From NCBI GenBank assembly GCA_900617975.1, contig UZAE01000804.1, forward strand, positions 1-18,046: DNA of 18,046 nt, read 5' to 3'. This document shows, piece after piece, positions 9,297 to 18,046 of this stretch (positions are counted from its first letter, which is position 1; each line of letters opens with the position of its first letter). The notes under the pieces are model-generated. The model saw nothing but the letters and a program-made list of their open reading frames with translations, was not told the DNA's origin and made no database searches. Source of the DNA: Rodentolepis nana. Its lineage: Eukaryota; Platyhelminthes; Cestoda; Cyclophyllidea; Hymenolepididae. Both the position numbers and the translations under genes were made by a program.

Positions 9297-9568
9297 AATA
9301 TGCTAATTATGCAGGTTATTTACATTAAATGTTTATTGAAATATATTCTCAAGTTGATAAAATATCCGCTACTACCAATATTTTTCTTTTCAATTTATTT
9401 CACGTATCTTAGAATTTCATTCGTTTCCCACAATCGACTTCATCCTGAAAAATGTTTTCTTAATGAACAATTTTCATTCGCCAATGAAAATTGTTTTAGT
9501 TTTTACAATTTACAAGATTTCACATATTTAGATTCATTTCCACAGGGAGGAATCGAGTGACTAGCAAA
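9297..9568 (+). promoter_or_regulatory. Conserved 5' flank of copy A, candidate 5' UTR and intron
   Basis: About 270 bases before the start codon are conserved with the flank of copy B (from about 15710), beginning with TAATTATGCAGGTTATTTAC. The open frame 9300-9560 is not kept in copy B, so I do not call it coding. Just before the ATG both copies have a splice-acceptor-like site: TTTCCACAG|GGAGGAATC here (acceptor AG at 9543-9544), and GCTCTAG|GGAGGAATC in copy B. This suggests a 5' UTR intron ending 24 bases before the start codon. Confidence 0.45.
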
Positions 9569-12500
9569 ATGATTATCTTTCTAATTGCATTTTTTTCATT
9601 TCAAGTGAAGATCACTCCTGGAATAGAGAACTCAGATTTGCTTGTCCCTCCATGTTCAAGAATTATGTCAACACCACATGGTAAATCAGACCCCATATTG
9701 TTTGGTGCTTCTTCATCAAGCGTAAGCAGAATATTGTGAAACAAAATATTTTTTGGGAATATTTATAGAAAATTTACATTAGAGGGGAAGAAGAGACCGC
9801 CGAAATGAAAATAAAATCTAATAGTTGTTACCTGAATAACGACTTAATCGGAGAACCATGCTATAAAAGTCAAGGTATGGGCATCCTGTTTCCATTTTAC
9901 TTTACATATCTCAAATTTACTCACAGATTATTTCAATATTTCAATAAATGATATCACCAAATTCAAAGAGATGCGTCTCTATGGGGATGACTACACTTGC
10001 ACTGTCCAATTTGTCCCGGAATGTGTATTCCCTTCTGTTGAATCAGGTAAGATATAAGTGACGCAACTGACTCTTATCAAGAGCTTGAAATGCTTCATTG
10101 TTTGCTCGATATTAAGAATAAAAAATATGTGAGTTTTAGGAGAGGTTCAACCTGGAGTATCGTTTCCGTTTATTAGATTTGAAAAAGGACGGAGTTCTGT
10201 TAGACTTAATTTCTCCATAAAAGGACTAGATTACAAAGGAACTGTACGTTTTTTTTCTTATTATGCATGCAGCAATTGAATTTAAAATTTGAAACCATCA
10301 ATATGGTTCCTGCAATATTAAATGCTCATTATAAACTAAAATAATAATAATTTTGCATGAATAGACATTAACTTGAGACAAAATAGCCAACGAAAAATCT
10401 AATTGTTTTTCCTTAAGAGTTACTTGAAAAATGGAAATTCATTTTTATGCTATTGGAACGGAAGTAATGTCAATAAGGACTACTCGAAATCCGAATGCGG
10501 TAAGTTACATTGAATTTCCGTGTTGCTGGTAATCAAACAGAACAATAAAAAATTTTTTTAAAAGAGGATTTGGTGAAAAATGTGGAAAAAGGTCAGCTCG
10601 ATTACACTTTGAAGTATCAACAAATGAATAATGAAAAGCACAACAATTTCGAATTTCAATCATTGTCGACATCCGTAGGGGTTTCTGTTTACTGGGAGAA
10701 AGACGGTATGTCTATAATTGCATATATATATATATATATATATATTATACAATCAAAATCGTCACGTTTTAGGCATTTCACCGGATGAAGTTGAATGTCA
10801 AAGTTAGTACTTTCGATAATTACAGTCTTAATGTTCTTAAAAATTGGATTTAAATGGATGGCATTTGATATTTAGTTCTTAATAGCTGTAAACCCAAGTA
10901 AATTTCCATATGAGCAAATTGCATTTGAGGGTAAAAATTTATAATTTTTTAGAGTATCAAATAAAAACAACGAGTTCTGGTGAGTTTTAATATGTATATT
11001 ATTAAGTTGAACGATTTCGATATGTTCTTGGGAGAAAAAATGCGATTATATTTGCTTTAAGCAATAGTGTTCAAAACTGGATTAATAATTCCGCCTTCTT
11101 CGTAATATTAAATCGATTATCTCATTTAATTAGTTTCCCAATAATGTGTTAAATTGTCCAATAAATCACTTATCCATAATAAAATATTCTTCATATTTAA
11201 TGCAAAAAATTGTATTCCAAGAATTAATGCTATTGAGTATAACATTGGCAAATATTAGACTGGTTTGATAAGACATGTATGGAGCTTGAAATATAAACTT
11301 TCAAATAGATGATAGCTAAATGACAATTTAAATTTAGTAGAAATTGTATGAGAGAGTCAAATCTGCAAATTTTAGAGTATGAACAATTGACAACAACGAG
11401 TTCTGGTAAGCCTTTTTTTCTGAAATCGTAGATTTTTTTTCACTTTTTAATAAATACCTTAAAATCGAACGATTATGATATGCTCTTGAGCATAGTAATG
11501 AAAATGGATTTGTCTGAAAATAAACTGTTCCAAAATTCGATTTTTCATTTCACCTCCCTTTAAAGCTATTAGGTTAACAACTAAGTCATTGCCGATTTCA
11601 AATAAGAAGGCAAATTTGAAAATTTTGTTTAAAAATATAACTTTATTCAATTAGATATTGGCCGTTCTTGTCGATGACCTTTTTCCATCGTTCTGGCTGA
11701 GTAAAAATTCCCCGTTCGTAAAATGGCTGGTCTTTGCTATTGAAAAACGGAATTAGGTGTGATCCTACATCATCCGCGTTGTTAAAAATTTTACCATTTA
11801 AAAAGTTTTGCATGGAACAAAACAAATGATAATCTCATTTGATCTGGTTCTTATTAATGTGTTGAATTATTCTATAGATTTTTTTTTCACAATAACGAAA
11901 TATTCTTTTCAAATAACTTAATGAGTTTAGAGTTTTAAGGCGCGATTCCGCCGAATATAGTCGATGGAGAAAATGGGAAAGTGGGTGGGGGACCCAGAGT
12001 GTTTGATATGTAGTTATAAATAGCTCAAGCGAATCGTATTTGAGTGTCAAAATTTAAAATTTTCCAGGTTATCAACAAATAACAACAACTAGTATCGGTA
12101 AGCTTTTTTTCTAATCAAAATTTTCACTTTATTTTATTACATGTGTATTAACAATGGTACTATGAATTGACGAAAGAAAAAAATTGTATACAAAGTTACG
12201 TTTCATTTTGTATTAGTTAAACATATATTCAAAATATGAGCATTTTCTATTTGTAGAGTATCAGCGGGTAACTACAACAAGTTTAGGTGAGCGAGAAGAT
12301 CCAAATGATTTAATTGCACAATATAATTTGAATATATTTCTTGAAACCCATTTAATGATTTAAAAGTTCCGTTTGCCATAAAACAACATTCAAAATAAAT
12401 TAATAGATAGACACGGATTTATTTTTTTGAGAGGACTCCTTTCTAAATAAAGTGAATTTCATAGCTCGCTCAATGATAGCATTTATTCAAACAAATGTGT

Positions 12501-12662
12501 TTATGTTACAAAATAGGTTGCGTGATTGGGTCCGTAATTTCAAGCAAGTTTTATATTTATGAAACTGTTTCTATGGATTTTGATTTTATGAAACAACTAT
12601 TTGCTGATGAATACGTTTTTCCATTAGTTGCGGCTGGAATCGTTCACTGGATTTTCACCTGA
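9569..12662 (+). CDS. Copy A: intact 12-exon gene, signal peptide, microexon stalk, C-terminal hydrophobic tail
   Basis: Exons: 9569-9721, 9769-9874, 9927-10046, 10140-10243, 10418-10499, 10565-10705, 10773-10802, 10953-10979, 11376-11405, 12068-12097, 12257-12286 and 12517-12662. All junctions are GT-AG, they sum to 999 nt, and the reading frame is open to TGA (332 residues). Residues 1-16 form a signal peptide (MIIFLIAFFSF). The ectodomain of about 245 residues has Cys in PPCSR, SCYLNNDLIGEPCY, YTC, PEC, FLCYW, SEC and VEC, and N-glycosylation sequons NIS, NFS and NGS. Residues 246-284 come from four microexons (KYQIKTTSS, EYEQLTTTSS, GYQQITTTSI, EYQRVTTTSL). The last exon ends in a hydrophobic stretch (YVFPLVAAGIVHWIF) that could be a membrane or GPI-anchor signal. 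The alternative GTG at 9557 is ignored because a eukaryotic ATG follows. I do not recognise the family. The model is supported by the conserved splice structure in two paralogs, not by transcripts; exon 12 is the least certain. Confidence 0.82.
10721..10744. repeat. (TA)n microsatellite in copy A intron 6
   Basis: An uninterrupted TA run starts 16 bases after the exon 6 donor. It has the same length at 17161-17184 in copy B, which is unexpected for a fast-mutating repeat if the copies had diverged for long. Confidence 0.9.
10953..12286 (+). repeat. Four tandem homologous microexons of 27-30 nt (copy A exons 8-11)
   Basis: Microexons at 10953-10979 (27 nt), 11376-11405, 12068-12097 and 12257-12286 (30 nt each) are homologous. 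Each starts after AG with (A/G)(G/T)TAT(C/G)A, contains ACAAC(A/G/T)AG(T) or a close variant, and ends in a G before GT. All are phase 1-1, so any of them can be skipped or duplicated without changing the frame. They encode (K/E/G)-Y-(Q/E)-(I/Q/R)-(K/L/I/V)-T-T-(T)-S-x, Thr- and Ser-rich, suited to an extended and possibly O-glycosylated stalk. The surrounding intron sequence is not obviously repeated, so the duplications are old. Confidence 0.85.
11569..11835 (-). mobile_element. Truncated mariner 3' end inside copy A intron 9
   Basis: TTAGGTTAACAACTAAGTCA at 11569-11588 is a mariner terminal repeat, preceded by TA. The minus strand reads the last part of the transposase: KNFNNADDVGSHLIPFFNSK, FYERGIFTQPERWKKVIDKN and GQYLIE, then a stop (TAA) at 11646-11644, closely matching 8600-8854 of the full-length element. 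The internal end, near 11835, stops inside the transposase without a second inverted repeat, so the copy is a 5'-deleted fragment. It lies antisense in the largest intron (662 nt), between microexons 9 and 10. Confidence 0.9.
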
Positions 12663-12730
12663 TAACAGCAAATTGACGCATGGTGAAAACGTTTTCATCT
12701 ATGATAACTTTGCATTAAATCGCTTCATTA
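12663..12730 (+). other. 3' flank of copy A with candidate poly-A signal
   Basis: ATTAAA at 12714-12719, about 50 bases after the stop codon, is the common variant of the polyadenylation signal. No AATAAA lies nearer. Confidence 0.3.
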
Positions 12731-15290
12731 ACAAATTAATTACTAAATCTATTTAAATGACTTAAATCAGCAAAAATGGAACGTTTGATTAGTACAATAT
12801 TATTTGATCATAAATCACTTTTATATTTGCAGACTAAGTTTTTCCGAATTTACAAGTATTTGCGCTAGCGCTCATGCATATTTAAAGTATAAGTAGTGGT
12901 GACTAATAGTCTTAGAAACATTTTCGTATATTTTACAGTATTGGACATATCGTGCTTGTTCAGTTTGAAAAAAAAGTTTTCTTTTATTACATTATATTAA
13001 AACGCCTAGAAAATAAATTTAATATTGCTCGAAAGAACACATTCTTTCGACATAAATTCCCATTCGGTTATTACTTGATAGATATTGCTGTCGTGCCATT
13101 TCGATTTAAAGAAAACCTTGTTTACGTTCATTTTTTTATTAAAGCCAATTTTATCTCAATATTCCATTTAATATTTCATTTGACTTTTTGTATTACTAAA
13201 ACTGATACTTTGTGGATAAACCGCAATTGATGATATATTTAGCATATGGCACCATTTTCGTAGTCCAAAAAAACCAAACAATACTAAGCTTTTCCATCTT
13301 TAATCTCATTTGTGCTGAGCAATAAATTTGAGCAAATGACAGACCGACTTACTTGTGTTTAAGAGCCCTCAATTATTAAATTATTAAATATCTAACCATA
13401 TTAACTGCTTAAATGTATTTGAAGAAAAACTATGATTAAAATCTGGTAATAGAGGAGAAATAATTTCTCTGAAGCTTCGGTTCTTGAATATGTAGCTAAA
13501 AAATTAATAACCACCAAACAGTTATTCAGAAGATCATTTGTGTTTTGTTAAAGAGTGCATGACCTAAAGGGTTATGAATAGATACATATGGGTCAAAACG
13601 GACCCTTTTTATAAAGGATTTCTACATAGAAATTTAAAATCGAATGGTAATAATTTGAACATGAGTGGTTATTGACATTTAAAACACTCTCACAAATCTC
13701 AAATCCGAAGCAAATGCGATGGTTTTCACTTTATTAGAACAGTTTCATTTATTTAAAATTCGAATAACTCGGAAAAGTTTACAAACAATGCGAAAAAAAT
13801 AAATGCGAAGCGTAACATTTGAAATTATGGGGTTGAACTAGTACCTTAAAATGGGTAAGTTATTAGGGCTACCAAGCTTTGCAAATTTTACGGTAGCGCT
13901 TGAATGAAAAAGAGCATTATCAGATGACGTTTTAAATTGTAATTTCTTTTTCAATAATTTTCATTTTAATCTGTTTACTGGATTTGGGCCAAACACTTCT
14001 TTTGCTATGAAACAATTGAGAGAGGTTGAATAATATTTGTCAAAGGAACAAGTTCTAGAAATCGAAGAGAAATACAATTTTTTTTATAAATATCTGCCAT
14101 CAAACAATTAAAATGTTATAAACTAAAGTTGAGTAAATTAAAAATACAGTCCCGTTTAACAAAGCGTGAAGCTCGCATAATGCTGCCTCGAATCGAGCGA
14201 TTACATAACAAAACAATCGATGATATGTTATGAAACCTGTAAAAAATCTGCTTTGTTTCTTATGAATCGTTGAGTTGAGCTAAAGGTAGTCAAATCTATT
14301 CTTCAAGATAATTTAATAAGAAAAAAATGTCTATATGCTCATACATCAAAATGATTTGTTTTTTGTTTTTGTATTGTTAAAAATTAAAGCTACAATGAAA
14401 TGTTCCATATGGTTTCAGACCTTACCCAAAGCAATCTGATTGAAATTAGGGACACACAGCAAGGAATCAATAAATGTTAAATCGGTCTCTTACTTGACAA
14501 TGAAATGAATACAGACGGCTGCATAATGACTAGATGTTAACTCAATCTGGCAGAATCAAGCAAGATATGATGAAAATCAAGTTTCTATATAAAAAAATAC
14601 GGACCCTAACAGATCATCATATATAATTCTACAAATTATACTGGATAGGAAATCATGTTTTCGTACAAATTTAAGTTCGGATTTATTTTCGATTAAAGCA
14701 CATTGAACCAAGACTGATGTATAGTGGAATGAATGAAGTGATTTTAAAGAAAAATGAAGTGAAAAACAAATTTAAGTGGATGCAGAAATTGAATCATATT
14801 ATTAAATAAATGCAAATTTATACAAGCGAATGATTTAATTGCAATATTGGATTTAATAGAACAACCCATTATTTAATTAAATTGTGGCTATCAATTTTAT
14901 ATTGAAATTGTATAAGTTGTACATCTTTAAATATATTTTTGAAAATTTTAGGACAGCTAATGATATAAGTTTTATTTTGATTTGCTTTTTTATCCACCAA
15001 AACTTTAATTATATGAATGAATCATAAAACTTCCTTAAAATAAAATTTCAGATTGAAAATGAAGCAAAATGTGAATAGGTTTGATCGATTAGTAAATTCA
15101 TCCAAAGTACTAACTATTGTTGTTTGCATTTATCAATGAAATGTTTTTACAATTCGATCAATCTTTTTTAATTTTTTTAAATCTAAAGAAAGCACCGTAT
15201 GTATATTGCTATCCCAAATAATTTATTGTGTGCTATTCCACTCCGTGTTTTAAAATATATTTATTTATGTATATCAAATAGCAGGCATTT
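12731..15290. other. AT-rich intergenic DNA, nothing recognised
   Basis: No family exon, transposase, RT or RNA-gene signature is found on either strand in about 2.5 kb. The longest open frame (12952-13230) is low-complexity, rich in Phe, Ile and Lys, and has no supporting feature. Confidence 0.5.
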
Positions 15291-15579
15291 GATAGTTTCA
15301 TTATTCCTTTAGATGACTTCAGGCCTCACAGAGAAGAAATATCAAAGTGAAGAATATTTGAAAGGGAGGGGGAGAGAAGCGCGTTTCAAATATGTGTAAG
15401 AGACAGACACAAAGGTTGAAAAAAGGTGAGGCGAGGAAGTTTTGGAATATGACAAAGAGTGGGGTGATGGTAGTTTGGATTCAGAAGTCTACTGCCGGTT
15501 TATAGACTTTATTTGCCGCATGAGTATACGTTGCCCAGGGTGTTTCACGTAAAGGAAAGTCAATCGCACACCCCTAAAA
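15291..15579. other. Less AT-rich segment downstream of the 5S-like sequence
   Basis: The base composition rises in G+C between about 15320 and 15580, in contrast to the flanks. With respect to the minus-strand 5S it is the 3' flank, beginning TTTTAGGGGTGTGCGATTG. It could be 5S spacer carried along with the gene, or the tail of a 5S-derived short interspersed element. I see no open frame of note and cannot decide between these. Confidence 0.35.
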
Positions 15580-15697
15580 GTCAGCAGCACCGGGTATTCA
15601 AAGCCGATCACCCATGCAAGTACTAACCCAGCCCGACGTAGTTCAACTTCTGTGATCGTACGAGAACCGATGCTTCCTACGTGGTATGGTCGTTGAC
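15580..15697 (-). rRNA. 5S rRNA-like gene or pseudogene
   Basis: The minus strand reads as a 118-nt 5S rRNA. It starts GTCAACGACCATACCACG, contains ATCGGTTCTCGT, then the internal promoter region with ACGTCGGGCTGGGTTAGTAC and GCATGGGTGATCGG, and ends ATACCCGGTGCTGCTGAC, whose end pairs with the 5' end. TTTT (15579-15576 read on the minus strand) follows at once, the pol III terminator. The 5' end resembles arthropod 5S more than vertebrate or nematode 5S, from memory of those sequences. Several usually invariant positions differ: GTTGAACTACG where GTTAAGCAACG is usual, and TTGCATGGG where TTGGATGGG is usual. A pseudogene or a 5S-derived SINE head is therefore possible. The strand is opposite to the copy B gene, and its 5' end lies close to where copy A/copy B homology begins. 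Confidence 0.85.
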
Positions 15698-15709
15698 AAT
15701 GTATAATTT

Positions 15710-15987
15710 TTGCAATATATTAATTATGCAGGTTATTTACATTACAAATTTATTAAAATATATTCTACGAGTAGATATACGGTCTGCTACCTTCAATATT
15801 TTTCTTTTCAATTTTTTCATGTATCTTAAAATTTCATTCGTTTCTCCTAATCGACTTCATTCGAACTAATGATTTATTAATAAAAAATTTTAAATCACCA
15901 ATGAGAATTAATTTAGAATATTGCAATTAATATGGTTTGCGCAGATTCAGATTCATTGCTCTAGGGAGGAATCGACTGACTAGCAAA
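15710..15987 (+). promoter_or_regulatory. Conserved 5' flank of copy B
   Basis: This is homologous to 9297-9568 upstream of copy A, with substitutions and indels. It starts about 13 bases from the 5' end of the minus-strand 5S sequence. It ends with an acceptor-like GCTCTAG|GGAGGAATC before the ATG. The TATA-like site upstream of copy A lies outside the shared block, so copy B must use another promoter or none. Confidence 0.45.
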
Positions 15988-16996
15988 ATGATAATCCTTC
16001 TGATTGCATTTTTTTCATTTCAAGTGAAGATCACTCCTGGAAAAGAGAACTCAGATTTGCTTGTTCCTCCATGTTCAAGAATTATGTCAACGCCACATGG
16101 TAAATCAGACCCATAATATTTGGTGCTACTTCATCAAGCGTAAGCAAAATATTTTGAAACAAATTATTTTTGTCAATATTTGCAGACAATTTACATTAAA
16201 GGGGAAGGAGGGATTGGCGCCATGAAAATAAAAAACTAATAAAATCTAATAGTTGTTACCTAAATAACGACGTAATCGGAGAACCATGCTATGAAAGTCA
16301 AGGTATGGGCCTCCTGTTTCCACTTTACTTTACATATCTCGAATTTACTCACAGACTATTTCAATATTTCAATAAATGATGTCACCAAATATAAAGAGAT
16401 GCGTCTCTATGAGGATGAATACACTTGCACCGTTCAATTTGCTCTGAGATGTGTATTTCCATCTGTTGAATCAGGTAAAATATATGAGACGCAAATGATT
16501 CTTAACGGGGGGTTGAAAAGATTCGTTGATTGTTAGATAATAAGAATGACTAATTTTTGTTGTGGTTTTTAGGTGAGGTTCTACCTGAAGTGTCGTTTCC
16601 GTTTATCAGATTTGAAAAAGGTTGGAGTTCTGTTAGAATCAATTTCTCTATAAAAGAACTCGATTACATGGGATCTGTAAGTTTACCTTCATGCCATGCG
16701 TCCAACCTTTGCATTCAAAGTTTGATACTTGAATTTGGTTTCCACAATATTAAATGAATATCCATTACATCTGATGAATATTAACTAGGTTTTTAATAAT
16801 CTTGCAAGAATAGGCACTCTCGTGAGAAAAATAAAAAAGAAACTTATTTTCTTTAAGAGTTACTTGAAAAATGGCAATTCATTTTTATGTTATTGGAACG
16901 GAATTAATGTCAATAAGGACTTCTCGCAATCCGAATGCGGTGAGTTACATTGAATTTCCGTGTTGCTGGTAATCAAACAGAACAATAAAAAATTTG

Positions 16997-18046
16997 TTTA
17001 AAAGAGGATTTGGTGAAAAATGTGGAAAAAGGTCAGCTCGATTACACTTTGAAGTATCAACAAATGAATAATGAAAAGCACAACAATTTCGAATTTCAAT
17101 CATTGTCGACATCCGTAGGGGTTTCTGTTTACTGGGAGAAAGACGGTATGTCTATAATTGCATATATATATATATATATATATATTATACAATCAAAATC
17201 GTCACGTTTTAGGCATTTCACCGGATGAAGTTGAATGTCAAAGTTAGTACTTTCGATAATTACAGTCTTAATGTTCTTAAAAATTGGATTTAAATGGATG
17301 GCATTTGATATTTAGTTCTTAATAGCTGTAAACCCAAGTAAATTTCCATATGAGCAAATTGCATTTGAGGGTAAAAATTTATAATTTTTTAGAGTATCAA
17401 ATAAAAACAACGAGTTCTGGTGAGTTTTAATATGTATATTATTAAGTTGAACGATTTCGATATGTTCTTGGGAGAAAAAATGCGATTATATTTGCTTTAA
17501 GCAATAGTGTTCAAAACTGGATTAATAATTCCGCCTTCTTCGTAATATTAAATCGATTATCTCATTTAATTAGTTTCCCAATAATGTGTTAAATTGTCCA
17601 ATAAATCACTTATCCATAATAAAATATTCTTCATATTTAATGCAAAAAATTGTATTCCAAGAATTAATGCTATTGAGTATAACATTGGCAAATATTAGAC
17701 TGGTTTGATAAGACATGTATGGAGCTTGAAATATAAACTTTCAAATAGATGATAGCTAAATGACAATTTAAATTTAGTAGAAATTGTATGAGAGAGTCAA
17801 ATCTGCAAATTTTAGAGTATGAACAATTGACAACAACGAGTTCTGGTAAGCCTTTTTTTCTGAAATCGTAGATTTTTTTTCACTTTTTAATAAATACCTT
17901 AAAATCGAACGATTATGATATGCTCTTGAGCATAGTAATGAAAATGGATTTGTCTGAAAATAAACTGTTCCAAAATTCGATTTTTCATTTCACCTCCCTT
18001 TAAAGCTATTAGGTTAACAACTAAGTCATTGCCGATTTCAAATAAG
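16997..18046 (+). repeat. 1050-base block identical to 10557-11606
   Basis: With an offset of 6440, every base I compared matches, including the (TA)n run, introns 6-8 and the first 38 bases of the mariner fragment. The last differences before it are at 16996/10556 and 16941/10501. The block runs to the end of the window, so its true length is unknown. Confidence 0.9.
18009..18046 (-). mobile_element. Start of the mariner fragment in copy B, cut by window end
   Basis: The terminal repeat TTAGGTTAACAACTAAGTCA starts here at the same intron position as in copy A (11569), after the same TA. The insertion is shared by both copies. Confidence 0.9.

Larger units (their letters stand above)
15988..18046 (+). 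pseudogene. Copy B: second paralog, broken in exons 1 and 2, truncated by window end
   Basis: Exons equivalent to copy A: 15988-16139, 16186-16302, 16355-16474, 16573-16676, 16858-16939, 17005-17145, 17213-17242, 17393-17419 and 17816-17845; the remaining exons would lie beyond the window. Exon 1 (152 nt) has lost one base near 16111, giving GAC-CCA-TAA, a stop after HGKSDP. Exon 2 (117 nt) has an 11-base insertion near 16236 that shifts the frame and adds stops. Exons 3-9 are open with good splice sites. Exons 3-5 differ from copy A at about 17 of 102 residues (7 in exon 3, 7 in exon 4, 3 in exon 5). From about 16997 on, the sequence appears identical to copy A. It is most simply a pseudogene whose 3' half has been homogenised with copy A, unless the two indels are sequence errors. 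The same signal peptide begins it (MIILLIAFFSF). Confidence 0.8.

Noticed and set aside
9300..9560. Open frame of 86 codons directly upstream of copy A
   Set aside because: The homologous stretch upstream of copy B breaks this frame, and the conservation fits a 5' flank or UTR intron better than coding sequence.
9569..12662. Identity as an aphid bicycle gene or a schistosome micro-exon gene
   Set aside because: The exon architecture is similar in spirit, but the paired Cys-Tyr-Cys motifs of bicycle proteins are not seen, the arthropod-like 5S argues against a flatworm, and no search could be run.
12952..13230. Open frame of 92 codons on the plus strand
   Set aside because: The composition is that of random AT-rich DNA (Phe, Ile, Lys, Asn) and there are no motifs or paralogs in the window.

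Overview
This is a eukaryotic, intron-containing window from an AT-rich invertebrate genome, most likely an arthropod. Evidence: spliceosomal GT-AG exons with short introns, mariner (DD34D) DNA transposons, a jockey/CR1-like non-LTR retroelement, and a 5S rRNA-like sequence whose 5' end (GTCAACGACCATACCACG) resembles arthropod 5S as I remember it. No prokaryotic gene organisation is present. Most of the window is noncoding. No database search was possible, so family names rest on motifs read by eye.

Layout. 1-2450 holds the 3' part of a decayed non-LTR retroelement on the minus strand, with recognisable RT motifs and an unusual load of short tandem duplications. 2690-4839 (minus) holds a multi-exon paralog of the main gene family, with two in-frame TGA codons. 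5628-5810 (minus) is a lone RNase H-like retroelement fragment. 7571-8854 is a full-length but inactivated mariner with TA target sites. 9569-12662 (plus) is an apparently intact 12-exon gene, copy A, reconstructed here exon by exon; its ninth intron contains a truncated mariner. 15580-15697 (minus) is a 5S rRNA-like gene or pseudogene with a TTTT terminator. 15988 to the window end (plus) is a second paralog, copy B, broken in exons 1 and 2 and running off the window.

Main result. The window is a local cluster of an unrecognised gene family. Copy A predicts 332 residues: a signal peptide, a cysteine-containing ectodomain (exons 1-7) with three N-glycosylation sequons, four consecutive 27-30 nt phase 1-1 microexons each encoding a 9-10 residue unit of the type [K/E/G]-Y-x-x-x-(T)TTS-x, and a terminal exon with a hydrophobic C-terminus. 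The minus-strand paralog is very divergent in sequence, yet it keeps the same intron phases and almost the same exon lengths (153, 106, 111 versus 120, 104, 82, 141, 30), and it ends in a transmembrane-like segment followed by a basic tail. I infer a surface or secreted protein on a Thr/Ser-rich stalk whose length depends on how many microexons are present or included. Function is unknown.

Copy A and copy B differ by roughly 10% in exons 1-5 but appear identical, by eye, over the last 1050 bases of the window, introns and mariner insertion included. That indicates recent gene conversion or duplication, or an assembly artefact at the contig end.
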